Shown here: in pieces, positions 52,101-61,288 of the stretch
How positions within the stretch are numbered: the stretch's first letter is position 1
Layout of the letters: every line of letters begins with the position of its first letter
Assembly (NCBI GenBank): GCA_034336665.1
Contig: CM067592.1
Location: 56,162,473-56,226,472, forward strand
DNA length: 64,000 bases
Source of the DNA: Luscinia megarhynchos
Lineage: Eukaryota > Chordata > Aves > Passeriformes > Turdidae
Direction: 5' to 3'
Made by a program: the position numbers and the translations under genes
Notes under the pieces: model-generated
Databases searched by the model: none
Seen by the model: only the letters and a program-made list of their open reading frames with translations
Told to the model about the DNA's origin: nothing

Positions 52101-55100
52101 CATCGGAAGCCAAGAAATCATTAAGCATTGATGAATAGCTCAAATGTGTATGTTGTGGTTTTTCAGCCTTTGTGTGGAATTTCCAAAGAAATAGCCAATT
52201 TCGCAGCAGGGATTTATTTCAGTTGAACATGTGATAATTTCTTTCTGGTTATGCCCATGACTGTTGTTATTCATACTGTTTTGTTTCTTTCTATTATTTA
52301 GACTGGTATTTGAACAGGACATAGAACGTGGCAATACAGATGGCCTGGGTGACTGCCAAAGTAAGCAATGCTTTTACCTCTATTTACCATGTGTCACAGT
52401 ATCCTTCTGAATGCTTCAAATCACCATTACCTGTCAGACATTCTTTCATAGCTACATAAGCCACCACAGGGACAGCAATGTAGCTAATGGTGCAGGTTCA
52501 GAAGAAGAAATGTTGTTTAAATGTGTTTGAGGAAAATAGCCCAGTTCATGTGATTTATAGGAACACTGGACGTCAGAGTGGTTGCATAATGAGAAAAGCT
52601 CAGCTCTAGAGGATATTGATTACAGCAATGGCATAATGAATTGGGGTCATTGTCTTTTTTAGCCCTGGTGGTGGGCTTATTTATGTAAATGTACAGAAGT
52701 GGCTTAGTTTCTTGGTGTAGTCTGTGACTTGGGCTACATTCCTATGCAGCACAGTGAGACAGTGAAATATATCTTCAATTCTGGATCCAGATCAAGAAAT
52801 GACAACTACTTAGTTTGTGAATCTTAGAGAATTTTACATACAGTCTGGACAACCTCATGTTATTAAGGGTTAGGTACTATTGGCACTGCCTAAGAAATTT
52901 CAGCGATGAACCTTAAGTACTGACAGCATGAGCTGGAAGTTAAACACGGTCTTTAAACATTTACGGTTTTGCACTGAAATGCTTAAAAGTGCATAGCTTG
53001 CATTGCATGCAAAGAAACCCTGCATGCTGATTTCTGAGCCTGCAGGAATACCAACATCTGTGTTCAGGATAGCTCTTGTTCAAAATGTCTTCACCGAGGT
53101 TGGTTTGATTCTGAGCTCCAAAACATTATTTATAAACCTCATGAAATCAAGACTCACATTCCTTTCATGTAATTTGCACTGATGCAACAAAACTGATGAA
53201 GCTGAGGAATCAAAGTACAATGAGAGTCATTACTTCTGCAGCGCAGAGAAAATAGCAGAGGGCTAGACTGTGCCACAGGACATAGTGTGGGCCAGGTGCT
53301 GTGAAGAAAGCCAGAGCCTTCTCATGCCTTGTGCATCCTTATTCAAGAGCCATTAATTATGGACATTACTCTGATCACTGTGCTTGAAGGAGTACAAGGA
53401 TTTCAGCTTCTGTCCTAAGACAGGTAATATGGACTGTTGCAAAGATTTTTGAAGGAGGTGTACACATAGGCCTCCCCTCTGTTCCCCTGTAAAATGGGTT
53501 AGCACCAAAATCAGGCCAGTTCCCAGCTGGTGTATCTTTGCCCCTTTCAGCCAGTTCTGCTCTCCTTGGGCAAGTAGGTTAGACAGGAGTGCAATGTACC
53601 TGGTGTCAGTTACATATAAAAGGAAGGTAGGAAATTATTCAGGAACAGCACATTGTGCTCATGGAGAGAGATCTGCTTCTGTGCAGAGAGCAACAAAGCC
53701 CATGCCCTGCTTAAATCCCTCTTTAGCCCTGAATGATGCATTGAACCTTGACACTGCACAGGGGTAGATTTCATTCCCTGCTAACGCAGCTGATTTTATT
53801 ACTTCATGTGATCTTGGGTCACCTGAGTTTTGTCCCCATTGACTCACATTGCTGGCTGCATCCCCTGCAATGCCTTGCCTTTGACTAGGATTTGCAAGGA
53901 AAGCAGGGAGGACACTGGCCCTCCCGCTCTCTACTTCCTGTACACAGCTGGTCATGAGCACTTTCAAAGCCAGACATTGTTTCTGGGTGTGTCTGAATAT
54001 TAGTTTTGCCTGGGTCCTTCGTGTACAAATCACATGCTTATAAATATCAGCTGAAACATTAATGGTTATTAGCAGCAAACTTACTTATAAGAAAAAACAA
54101 GATAGAAATAATGATTTTTCCCCTGTTATTTGTCTTTCAGATTCCTTCGTAGCCCTGAATGGTAAGGAAGTTCTTAGTTTCAATATTTATTGACAGCAAA
54201 TCCTTTTGGAGGGATCACTTTTAACTAAACTTTTAAGTAATTTTGTACTTTTGTTATATTTAATGTTTCTTCCCAATTTATTTTTGTTCATAGACATTTC
54301 AACTGCTTCCCCTGATCATGAAATGTCTTACTACACAGTGTATGGTCAGTTTATGAGTGTTTTTAAAAATTCTCCCCAAATCCTTGTGTTAGTTAATAGT
54401 TCCTCTACTCAAATAGTTTTTACCCTATTTTACTTGTCTTGTCTTGGTTTCGAGGGCCCGATTCACTAATCACAACTAGGATTAAGTCGTACATTTTGAT
54501 TTTCAGTCCCTCTTTTCTTGTCTTCCCTCAAAACTGCCTCTGTTGCATTAAAGTCAGATATGGCCTATTTCAATGGCATGCCAGCAGACATGACTAAGAG
54601 CAGATTCACCTGAACACTCAAAGAAATGCTTGGGTACAGCAGTGCATCTTGTCTCTTCACTAGGACAAACAGGAGAGTAGCTCACATCCCACTCATGAGC
54701 TGTCCAGGCTGGTGTCATTACTGCTACAGCAGCCAGTCAGAGGTACCTTAGGGAAAGCAGAAGTATCCCTGGGCTACAGAAACATCTCTCATAAGGAAAA
54801 TTAGCCTTTTATCCATGTGGTTTGAGCCTGGATTATGCCTCAATTCCTAAAGGTTCTTGTCACTTCTAGGATGAGTCGTTTATGTTGCCTATTCAAATTT
54901 ACGTAGCAAATTAAATGACCTGAACTGAAGAGGATAATTTCTGCAAGCCTAGAGTAGCAGGTTCCCATGAGGCAGCTGTTAATCTGGGCTCATAGTGCTT
55001 TCTGCCACTTTGTTCTTCATATTTGGAATAGATTATGCTGGTTCTTGGAGTGAGAAATAAATGTCTTCATGAGGAGTCACTGCAGAATAAATAATCACTT

Positions 55101-58100
55101 TAAATTCAAACCTAGATGTATATTGCAATAGCTTTTCTTATAGATATCCTGAACAAAGACAAGTACTCACAAGCCTAAGAGGATGTGTGGTATTGCTGCC
55201 AGTGAAGTCAATGGCAGAATTCCATGTGGGGTGGGAGCTTCCTTGTGAAGTTACTTTCAGGCTGTGTGAGACCAGCAGTTCATTAGGGCTAGATCAAATT
55301 CACCCAACGTTTGGCTGAACACAGCAAGAGGTGTGTTAATGGGAAGTTGTGATGAACTTTTAATTGCTCCTTTCATCTTGTGCCTGCAGAGTATGTAGGT
55401 ATAAAACTGAACCAATGACAGCTCAGTACAGCAGAATATAAATAACTGGAGGCACAGTAATGCTGTTCAACATTTGTAAAAATAAAATCAAATTCCTCCT
55501 ACTGTTTATTACCAGGAAATGAAAAATGCGCAGGTGAAACTTATTTGAAAGTATGGTAATGAAAAGCAGTGAAGGGAATGTACAAAATCAAAGGCAAGTT
55601 GAGACTTTCTAATGCATGGAAGACTCACAGTTTCATCTGCCTATACAATTTATACTTTCTTGTGAAAATTGTGAAATTGTTGTTTTTCTAATGCACAGAG
55701 CAGTAATTAAAGAGTCATAATAAAATCCACACTGCTGAATGCAAAGAATGAGAGAAGGGCTTTGGGCATAGTGCTGATGTGCCAGAAGTGTTCTAGATTT
55801 CCTGCTTCTAAATGAATTCCATGGTCTGCAGAATGATAGCTGTGGAACTGTGGTTCTGGATCTTGCCAGCCATCTTTAGTAAAAACTGACATTTTAATCT
55901 AACCAAGAAAGCAGAAATGTGTTTCAAGCAAGCAGCAGAATGAAAAAAGCTGAAGTCCAAGAGAGTACAGTTAACAAAAGAGAGTGCATTTTACTGTCTA
56001 GGCATGCCAAGCTCAAAGACAGACTCCATAAATGAACCCATCTTTTAAAGTAGGACCTTAAAGACAGGTGCAATGCAAATGCACTGACCCAGCATTAACA
56101 TGGGTTCCCATTCATGTCCTGTCTTTTACACCTTATTTCATTGACCCCTTTCAGGTACACCCTGATAATGTGGTCTATATGCAAATTAGCTCCTCCTTGT
56201 ATTGGTTTAGTTAAAATACCTATTCTGATATTTTTGCAGTTGGGCTTTCTTTTCACCTACCACTAGTCACCTCTATTGATCTTCCACATCAGGGGTGCAA
56301 AAATTCTAGGATGAGGTAATAAACCAGTCTCAGTAAACATGTTCATGTTTGCCAACTGTAGTGAATGGTCTGAGTAATTTTGTATCTTGAAAAAAAAAGT
56401 TTATGAATTATTTATTTTGATGTTACTGAGAACATTTTAATGCAAAGGTAAATGGTATGTCATAATAGATTAAGCCTCAGAAAACTGGTATCAGAATACC
56501 AACCAAGTGAATGCTCAGTGGGCTAAATATACCCAAAGTCATCTGAAGCTCCAAAAGAAGTCATAAGGCCTGATTCTCTTCTTTTATGCCATTACAAATC
56601 ATCCTCCTTCAACAGACTTGCTGCCAATCTGTAGCAGTGTGAACGAAAGGAGAACCAAGCCCCTAATCTTTGTATTCTTGGCACCAGCCTCCTCCTGAGT
56701 TTGGCACATGGGATCTCTTCCTAAGGCAGTCTCACATGATCAGTTGCAAACAAGAAAAGTGCAAAGTCCACGCAGGTGACTCAAGTGACACTCAAGGAGA
56801 GGATGGCAGACTGAGGATCTGGATGCAGCAAGTCAGAGAGAAATTATGCAGGAGCCACATATTTAAACAAGGGGATTAAGCTAGATCACTCTGAGAAAGT
56901 CTGAGCAGCTTAAATTACCTTTGGAAACATCAATTCTTAGTGAATTGGGCCCTTATATTATCCCCTAGCCATAGTCCCTTCTCCCTCTATAGTATTGATT
57001 TAACTTTCCCTCTAATTGTCTAATTAGGTTGCTATAGCTGTTAATAGGATAGCGTGCAGATATTTTAACCTCTGAGATTCTAATGACTTGTGCATATTAG
57101 ACCAGCTATCAAATAGTGATAGTATTGAATCTGTCTTTGTTTTAAACCTGGGAAAAAAAAACTCTTTACATTTTAGAAGTGCACTTCAGAACAAGCTACA
57201 GTTACAGAAGTGCAGCCTTTATGAATCATTATCTGTGCTTGTAGACACTAAGTGCTTTTACTCTGCCTCGGTTACTTGATTACAGCACTCCAAACAAAAA
57301 GTTTTTGCAAATAATGGAAGCACCTAAACCAGTTTTTTTTAAAGTGTCTATTTGATTTTTACATGTTTTCTTTAAACAAAGACATTTGAAAAGCACTATG
57401 TGTGCAGTTATTCAGATGCTTTGTTTTAAAACAAAGGCAGAATTGGTTTTCTAGATGTTTCTGTATTAACCATTATTAACACAGAGGTACTGGCCACATC
57501 TCAGATGTGCTAGACCCTCATTAAATTTCAACAAAATTTATTTACAAGTCAGAATGGTAAAAAATGGTGTAATGGGGAAAAAAGGCCCACTAAATGTTAC
57601 AAACTGTATACTGCATTGTAAAGGCTTGAAAATGGCTGTGTGTGAGAGGGCCAGGACTGGGTTACCTGCCACTTCAGTTTTTTCTCTGTTTGTGAGAGAC
57701 ACTTAAGTAGCTCACGCACTTGTGGTGCCACTCTGCTCAGAGGTGAAATTCACACAGAGGGTCTGGCTATTCAGGCACTTACAGGACACTGTGATTCTGC
57801 TTACAGGAGCAGTATCACTGCCTGGTAGTAACTATTTGCAAAGCACAGCTCTAACAGAGCTGGGACAGGCTATTAAGGTTTCATCTGGGCCTGCCCTGCT
57901 TCCTCAAAATCAAATGGAAGAAAGTTTGTCTCAATTAGCTGTGCAAGCTTACTTCTCAGTGTATACTACACTAATACTTTAGTAACAGAGAGAATATGCT
58001 GATTCCTTTTTGTGTGGAACCTCTCTCTACCTAGTGGCCATCTGGTACACATTAATATCTTTACAAAGCCTTAGTTTTCCATTACCAGGAAGTTCTCTGC

Positions 58101-61100
58101 GTATTGGCAACATATGGTTCAAGAAATTTATTTTTTTTTCCCCAGAAAATGTGTCCCTTAGGCATATACTTCCTCTGGATTTCTGTATTATGAAATGTTT
58201 TTCTTTAACCATACTTACAGGCTTTCCTTAGAAAACCTTTCCTTAGAAAACCTTTCCTTAAAGCACACTTAAAAGTGCCAGTGTCTGGAAGGAGATATGG
58301 GCATATGAATGCATATCAAACACAGGCATAAAATATGATTGCTACTTGGCAAGATTTTCTTCTCTTTTACCCCCTTATCAAGCAATGACTAATTGCTTTC
58401 TTATGTTGAGTGCAGTACTATGTGTAAGCTCTAAGCTGACCAAATATTGTACACATTACTGTTGCTGCTGAGTGGGCTATAAACATGAAGACTGGAACCC
58501 CATGAATGCTTGCACTGCGGTTTAATCCTTAGGGAAAACATGAAAATTCCATAATTTCTATTCTCTAGCCTGTTCTCTGCCCTTGTCTTGTTTCTTGGGG
58601 ATGACCACAGGAGTTGACAAGCATAAAATAGTGTTGGAGTGAATGCTTTCAGCACCCAGCATAATCTTGCTTCAAGAGGGCAACTGGTGTCCCTTTGGAC
58701 ACAAACAGTCCTGCTGCAGGACTGCTGTGGAGCAGGCAGCACATTTGGATTGGATTTCACGTGGAGTCCTCTATCTGTGTGTCACCAATGTTGCCAGCCA
58801 TGATGTGGCTTATGGAAACCTTTTAAAAGAGGATAATATTTGGCTTCTCTTTTCTATTTGGGCAACAGAGCATTAAATTTGCTGTTTTAAGGAAAGATGG
58901 CTGGGAGAAAACACACTTTCTACTGTGAGAGGGTAAAAAAAAATCCACTGCCCTTGTCAGTATAAAACCTTCAGACTGACATCTAGAGCTAAATTGTGTT
59001 AACAATTAGCTGTAGTTGAAGGTTGGCTTCATGGTGAGAACGCTGTAAATTTAAACAATTTTCTTTTCTAAGCATACAAGTTAATGGAGTTCGTTGTGGC
59101 CATGTCCTATGCAAATCATAGACCAAAGTGCTCCCATATATAATTTTATTCAGTAAATGAAAAGGACTCCTCAAAAACTTACAGAGGAGCACAGACTTTG
59201 TTTTACTCTAAAGTTAATATTCAAAAGAACTTCTTTAAATCATAACAGCATCTTTATAGAAGCTGCATCATTTTGCTGTCTTCATCAGTAGATCAACACC
59301 ATGAAGCTGGTGAAAGGGCTCGGTAAAAAGAAGCATGTGGGTGCATCAAAAACCTTGGGGACACTGGTGGCCAGCACTTAGATTTTTGATTGTTGGAGTA
59401 GAATTGAGTTCATCTAGGTTCATCTCCCTCTAGATTTCTGAGAGCTGGGGCTGTGTGGCGTTAGAAGCCATTTAAAACAGCATTTTTGAGATGCAGCTTT
59501 CCAAAGTTTTGTGCTTATTCAGGAGCTGTTTAAAATAAACTCCAGAAGCACAGGCTCTACCTGTCCAGCTCTGTGTCTTCTCTGTGAGGCTTAAATTTTA
59601 GCTCCTTGTGTTGATCTGTCTCTGCCCCAGTGAATCTCAAATTATTTTTCTGAGCAGTGAAGCAAGATCAAGGAAAGGAGCAGGGAGAGCGTCCCTGCTA
59701 GGGCAGCCTGTAGCCTGGTGATTGGACTCCTCTCCAACTGAGATTCATCTAAGGAAGGAAAATTAATTTGCTGGGCTGTTCAAAAGGAGACGGGAGAAAG
59801 GAGGGCTGCTGTCAGTCTGTCTAGTGTTATCTGACAAAAAATGTTATATGCCATTCTGTCTGTGAATAATCCAATTCTGTTAGTTTCTGTTTGAGCATGT
59901 GTCAAAAATGCTTTTTTTAATGGGCTCTTTAAGAAAAGTAGGTAAGGGAGTATAGTTACTCCACATCAAATTAAGGAGGCCTAGAACTCCTTGAATTCTG
60001 ATGAAAACGTATCACTTTTTCACATGTGCCGAAAGGAAACTTTCAGAATGGTTTGGAGGTCAAAATGTTGTGGTGTGGATGGTATTTGGTGCCCTCTCCC
60101 CAAAGCAGCTGAGCCACTGGAAAATCTGTGTGGGAGCTGTCTTTCAGAGACAGTAGACTGCATGCATCTCAAGCATTTTAGGTGCTGATGTACTTTTCAG
60201 ATGCAGCTGCAAAGAGTGTATGAGTCTATAAACACGCCGCTGTCCATCCAAACCACCTTTCAAATTGTGCTGTATTTCCAGGGGGGCAAGTTCTGTGAAT
60301 GTGCTGCTTGTTGGGGTGTATATGATGTGAGAAGTGGGTCAGTCTTGTTCAGGGCAGTGGTGACCATGTCTAGGTGTTTGTGATGGAAAAAAGGCGTGTG
60401 AGACCTCAATCTCAGCTGCCGCTGGAGTCACGGTTCTTGGGCAGATCCTGCGGCCAGGCACTGCCACTCTGAGCAGAAATGGTGTTTGGTCTTGTGCTTG
60501 TTTCAGAGCCATTTTGGGCCATCAGCTCAGGCAGGACCAGTAGTGATGGTGCAAGCAGGTGTGAGCAGCAGGCCCGGAACATTTCCCGTCTGGAGAGGAA
60601 TGCCACAGTGTGAGCACATGGGTGTTAGGCAGTCCCTCATTCCCCTGGGGGCATGAAGTAGAGTGCCCATGGTGTCACCATTTTGTAGTTCTTCTGGCAT
60701 TCCCGGCCAGTTTCAGCCATTTTGGGCATTGTTCTGTGTTAAATCGATTTTTTATTTGCTTTTTGACTGGGCTGGTGTCAGACAGCATGGGCTGACACTT
60801 CAGTCAGCCACGTGTACCAAATCCAGACAAAGGGTGCTTGACTCAGATGAAGTGTGCTTACCCTCTTTCATACGCATTTAACTCTGTTGAGAAGCACTGC
60901 CAGCTCAGTGGCAGCACCTTTTAGCACCCTGCTCGGGAAGGTTCCAACCCCCTCTTCCTTTGGAGTCATGCTTTGAAGGACTTTTGAAGCATTGCTCAGC
61001 CTAAGACAAGACGTACACCCGTCACGGAAGCAAAGCAGTGCGTACGTCCCTGAGCGTGGGGAGGTAGCGGGGTAAGTGACTAATGAGACTTGTCTTCCCT

Positions 61101-61288
61101 ACCTGTATTTATAATGTAAACAGGACACTCCAGTTCCCTAGTCCCAAGCACCACCACCTCTGACTCTCGCGCTCGACAGGGTTATGATGCTAGGGGACGC
61201 ATGCTGGATTGGAAGGATCCGCTTGGTTCATCTGAAAATACAGATCCATATGTGGCAGTTTCATCCCATAATCATCAAGACAAGAAGG
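22027..61288 (+). CDS. SEMA6A: SEMA6A, semaphorin-6A (5' part of the gene, 18 coding exons)
   Basis: Class 6 semaphorin: a single-pass membrane guidance ligand/receptor that binds plexin-A2 and plexin-A4 and acts in axon guidance and neuronal migration (family knowledge). The joined exons give about 648 residues. Residues 1-18 are a hydrophobic signal peptide. About 24-512 form the Sema seven-bladed propeller, with family motifs such as [27 protein letters not shown] and [20 protein letters not shown]. About 514-570 form the cysteine-rich PSI domain ([12 protein letters not shown]). The rest is juxtamembrane stalk. All exon junctions keep one reading frame, all boundaries are AG/GT, and I see no internal stop, so the gene looks intact. 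Mammalian SEMA6A is about 1030 residues, so roughly the last 400 (transmembrane helix, cytoplasmic tail) fall outside the window. SEMA6D and SEMA6B are the alternatives, but the signal peptide and stalk text match SEMA6A as I recall it. Confidence 0.96.
22127..24463. other. SEMA6A intron 1 (after start-codon exon)
   Basis: No repeat family was recognised. Frames are open on both strands at about 23863-24142 (91 codons on -, 85 on +) without an identifiable product. Confidence 0.6.
24464..24581 (+). CDS. SEMA6A: SEMA6A coding exon 2: start of the Sema domain
   Basis: The exon lies between the acceptor ttcctacag and the donor AG|gtcagt. It encodes about residues 34-73, including [20 protein letters not shown], and ends in the codon AG|G for Arg. 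Two N-linked glycosylation sequons are visible (NTT and NRT). It forms the first strands of the beta-propeller. The 118-bp length takes the frame from phase 1 to phase 2, which fits exon 3. Confidence 0.93.
25308..25358. repeat. 23-bp tandem duplication
   Basis: GTCCAGACTAGCAAGCGTGG and GTCCAGATTAGCAAAGGTGG follow each other 23 bp apart, and a third partial copy begins GTCCAGTTTAG. Confidence 0.8.
25924..26106. repeat. GC-rich minisatellite, about nine ~20-bp units
   Basis: The consensus unit is approximately GTGTCCTTCCCCAGGAGAAA, with 19-21 bp spacing and several single-base variants per copy. The repeat keeps several frames open on both strands, giving artefactual repetitive peptides rich in Pro, Ser, Gly and Lys. 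It lies in intron 2. Confidence 0.93.
29160..29305. repeat. Polypurine tract, (GGAAAA)n
   Basis: About 140 bases of nearly pure purine on the + strand, built mainly from GGAAAA units with GGAAAG and AGAAG variants. The mirror symmetry of G3-5/A runs makes it a candidate for triplex DNA. It is about 470 bp upstream of exon 3. Confidence 0.96.
29772..29832 (+). CDS. SEMA6A: SEMA6A coding exon 3: Sema domain
   Basis: The acceptor is tttgtttacag and the donor is AAA|gtaagt. This 61-bp exon encodes [20 protein letters not shown], matching the family segment that follows 'ARD' in blade 1. Its first base completes the Arg codon from exon 2, and it ends on a codon boundary. It is isolated by a 5.2-kb intron on the left that holds a minisatellite and a long polypurine tract. 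Confidence 0.93.
29833..31297. other. SEMA6A intron 3
   Basis: AT-rich; no recognised repeat family or extra exon. Confidence 0.6.
31298..31360 (+). CDS. SEMA6A: SEMA6A coding exon 4: Sema domain
   Basis: The acceptor is attcttgcag and the donor is AAG|gtaggc. The 63-bp phase-0 exon encodes [21 protein letters not shown]. The cysteine is one of the conserved Sema-domain disulfide residues, and the CxxKGK-type motif is shared across semaphorins. Confidence 0.94.
31361..32187. other. SEMA6A intron 4
   Basis: Nothing beyond splice sites is recognised. A 105-codon antisense frame at 31458-31775 has no family resemblance. Confidence 0.6.
32188..32289 (+). CDS. SEMA6A: SEMA6A coding exon 5: Sema domain, conserved C-G-T-N motif
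   Basis: The acceptor is tttttcttcag and the donor is AAG|gtatgt. The exon is 102 bp, phase 0 on both sides. It encodes residues 115-148, beginning [11 protein letters not shown] and ending [14 protein letters not shown]. The CGTNAFNP block is among the most conserved motifs of all semaphorins, which makes this exon diagnostic. Confidence 0.96.
32290..35005. other. SEMA6A intron 5
   Basis: No repeat or extra exon recognised. Overlapping frames on both strands at 33710-33992 look like chance. Confidence 0.6.
35006..35096 (+). CDS. SEMA6A: SEMA6A coding exon 6: Sema domain
   Basis: The acceptor is gatttttcag and the donor is GCAG|gtaaaa. The 91-bp exon encodes [20 protein letters not shown] and then [10 protein letters not shown]. 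The CPYD motif is a semaphorin hallmark. The exon ends in phase 1, and exon 7 completes the codon as Glu. Confidence 0.95.
35097..38363. other. SEMA6A intron 6, with one CR1 fragment
   Basis: Apart from the antisense CR1 at 37006-37358 and poly-T near 36091-36105, nothing is recognised. Confidence 0.6.
37006..37358 (-). mobile_element. CR1 LINE 3'-end fragment (antisense to SEMA6A)
   Basis: The + strand shows the reverse complement of a CR1 3' end: CACAGACTCACAGAGTTTCT, then GGTTGGATGGGAGCTCTGGA and CATCCAGCCCAACCC. It continues through GACTCCACAACCTCC, AAGAAGTCCTTCCTTG and CCATTGCTCCTTGTCCTGCC. The element is 5'-truncated near 37358 and non-coding. Confidence 0.92.
38364..38483 (+). CDS. 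SEMA6A: SEMA6A coding exon 7: Sema domain
   Basis: The acceptor is gctccccag and the donor is AAAG|gtagat. The 120-bp exon encodes [20 protein letters not shown], then [19 protein letters not shown]. It starts and ends in phase 1. [11 protein letters not shown] is the second-blade motif common to semaphorins. Confidence 0.95.
38484..39511. other. SEMA6A intron 7
   Basis: No repeats or additional exon recognised. Confidence 0.6.
39512..39600 (+). CDS. SEMA6A: SEMA6A coding exon 8: Sema domain
   Basis: The acceptor is a T-rich stretch ending ttttttccag and the donor is AAG|gtaagg. The 89-bp exon encodes [20 protein letters not shown] followed by [15 protein letters not shown] is a strong Sema-propeller signature. 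An 11-bp tandem repeat starts only five bases after the exon end. Confidence 0.96.
39605..39658. repeat. 11-bp minisatellite next to the exon 8 donor
   Basis: The unit AACAAGGCAAA is repeated nearly perfectly about four to five times, beginning five bases after the exon end. The first, degenerate unit overlaps the sequence just downstream of the gtaagg donor. Confidence 0.95.
39659..40545. other. Rest of SEMA6A intron 8
   Basis: No other feature recognised. Confidence 0.6.
40546..40763 (+). CDS. SEMA6A: SEMA6A coding exon 9: Sema domain centre
   Basis: The acceptor is tattccttccag and the donor is AG|gtaata. This is the longest exon here (218 bp), encoding residues 249-320. It begins [16 protein letters not shown] and includes the sequon in [14 protein letters not shown]. 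RVARVCKNDxGG is a hallmark of the family. It ends in phase 2, and the Ser codon AG|C is completed by exon 10. Confidence 0.96.
40764..44239. other. SEMA6A intron 9, with one CR1 fragment
   Basis: Contains the sense CR1 at 41935-42549 and an A-rich stretch near 43427-43455; otherwise nothing recognised. Confidence 0.6.
41935..42549 (+). mobile_element. CR1 LINE 3' fragment (sense)
   Basis: It begins with text from the end of the CR1 reverse-transcriptase ORF (AGAGCCAAGAGTGCCGTGG, GGCAGCCTCACCCCC). It continues with GAAGACCTCACAGCAG, CTTCACCCAGAGTGTGG and GGGGTGTCCTGTGCAAGAGG. It ends TCTGTGATTCTATAGTTCTG, the CR1 octamer tail. It is 5'-truncated and diverged, with no intact ORF. Confidence 0.93.
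44240..44371 (+). CDS. SEMA6A: SEMA6A coding exon 10: Sema domain
   Basis: The acceptor is actttgcag and the donor is CCCAG|gtatgt. The 132-bp exon encodes [20 protein letters not shown], then [20 protein letters not shown] and [13 protein letters not shown] is conserved in class 6. It enters and leaves in phase 2. It is bracketed by two sense-oriented CR1 fragments in the flanking introns. Confidence 0.95.
44372..47643. other. SEMA6A intron 10, with one CR1 fragment
   Basis: Contains the sense CR1 at 45118-45551; the remainder shows no recognised repeat or exon. Confidence 0.6.
45118..45551 (+). mobile_element. CR1 LINE 3' fragment (sense)
   Basis: It matches the same CR1 type as the copy at 41935: GAGACTGAGGGGAGACCTCA, CTTCCTCATGAGGGGAAG, GGTTTAGGTTGGGCATTAGG and TTCACCCAGAGGGTGGTTG. 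It ends GATATTCTATGAGTCTATG, the expected octamer tail. The better match to the consensus suggests a younger copy. It carries no complete ORF. Confidence 0.94.
47644..47799 (+). CDS. SEMA6A: SEMA6A coding exon 11: Sema domain
   Basis: The acceptor is tgtttaatatag and the donor is GTCAG|gtacgt. The 156-bp exon encodes [20 protein letters not shown], then [20 protein letters not shown] and [12 protein letters not shown]. The FIKxHPLMDE motif and the paired cysteines of PRPGCC are conserved in semaphorins. It is phase 2 on both sides. Confidence 0.96.
47800..49202. other. SEMA6A intron 11
   Basis: Contains a local imperfect direct repeat near 48119-48187 (CAGGATATGT-type units). Antisense frames at 47635-48297 are shadows or chance. 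Confidence 0.6.
49203..49379 (+). CDS. SEMA6A: SEMA6A coding exon 12: Sema domain
   Basis: The acceptor is gttattttag and the donor is GAAAA|gtgtgt. The 177-bp exon encodes [20 protein letters not shown], then [15 protein letters not shown] and [17 protein letters not shown]. It carries the sequons NYT and NDS. The donor at 49380 was chosen because it is the only nearby one that rejoins exon 13 in frame (AA|G, Lys followed by Cys). Confidence 0.94.
49380..50084. other. SEMA6A intron 12
   Basis: AT-rich until about 50030, then rising in GC toward exon 13. No repeats recognised. Confidence 0.6.
50085..50225 (+). CDS. SEMA6A: SEMA6A coding exon 13: end of Sema domain, start of PSI
   Basis: The acceptor is tttcacccag and the donor is AAAAA|gtaggt. 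The 141-bp exon encodes [20 protein letters not shown], then [20 protein letters not shown] and RHGKCKK. VPLGRCxxHxxC is the hinge into the PSI domain. Third codon positions are almost all G or C, unlike the AT-rich exons upstream. A second possible acceptor (cag at 50088-50090) would break the frame. Confidence 0.94.
50308..50388 (+). CDS. SEMA6A: SEMA6A coding exon 14: PSI domain
   Basis: The acceptor is ctcccaag (a weaker aag rather than cag) and the donor is AA|gtgagt. The 81-bp exon encodes [20 protein letters not shown], then [15 protein letters not shown] is the canonical plexin-semaphorin-integrin (PSI) motif. It is separated from exon 13 by only 82 bp of very GC-rich intron. Confidence 0.95.
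50389..52301. other. SEMA6A intron 14
   Basis: No repeat family or additional exon recognised. GC falls sharply after about 50460. Confidence 0.6.
52302..52360 (+). CDS. SEMA6A: SEMA6A coding exon 15: end of PSI, stalk
   Basis: The acceptor is ctattatttag and the donor is CAAA|gtaagc. The 59-bp exon encodes [19 protein letters not shown], the post-PSI segment of class 6A semaphorins. The cysteine in GDCQ closes the PSI disulfide set. It ends in phase 1. Confidence 0.93.
52361..54140. other. SEMA6A intron 15
   Basis: No repeat family recognised. A 139-codon antisense frame at 53659-54078 has no recognisable domain. Confidence 0.6.
54141..54161 (+). CDS. SEMA6A: SEMA6A coding exon 16: 21-nt microexon
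   Basis: The exon lies between tgtctttcag and gtaagg. Only 21 bp long, it supplies NSFVALN plus one base, in phase 1 at both ends, so it can be skipped without a frameshift. The same residues follow GDC in mammalian SEMA6A as I recall it, which supports this as a real exon despite its size. Confidence 0.88.
54294..54344 (+). CDS. SEMA6A: SEMA6A coding exon 17: 51-nt alternative microexon in the stalk
   Basis: The acceptor is tttttgttcatag and the donor is TATG|gtcagt. The 51-bp exon is phase 1 at both ends and encodes [18 protein letters not shown] (18 residues including both split codons). A near-identical insert distinguishes the longer human SEMA6A isoform from the shorter one (recalled). 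Without it, exon 16 joins exon 18 in frame. It is therefore read as a cassette exon altering the extracellular stalk by 17 residues. Confidence 0.87.
54345..61123. other. SEMA6A intron 17
   Basis: The largest coding-region intron seen here (6.8 kb). It holds a 15-16 bp tandem repeat (CCTTTCCTTAGAAAA) near 58216-58259. No CR1 or extra exon recognised. Confidence 0.6.
58216..58259. repeat. ~16-bp tandem repeat, 2.7 copies
   Basis: CTTTCCTTAGAAAAC is repeated in tandem twice, followed by a partial third copy. Confidence 0.85.
61124..61288 (+). CDS. SEMA6A: SEMA6A coding exon 18: juxtamembrane stalk
   Basis: The acceptor is taatgtaaacag and the donor is AAGG|gtaagg. The 165-bp exon encodes [20 protein letters not shown], then [14 protein letters not shown] and [12 protein letters not shown]. 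It is Ser/Thr-rich, as expected for a stalk. Its end matches the point just before the membrane-proximal exon in mammalian SEMA6A. It closes in phase 1. The next exon, with the transmembrane helix, is not in the remaining 2.7 kb. Confidence 0.93.

Noticed and set aside
53659..54078. 139-codon antisense frame in intron 15
   Set aside because: No recognised domain, no repeat of its frame elsewhere, and length possible by chance in this amount of DNA.
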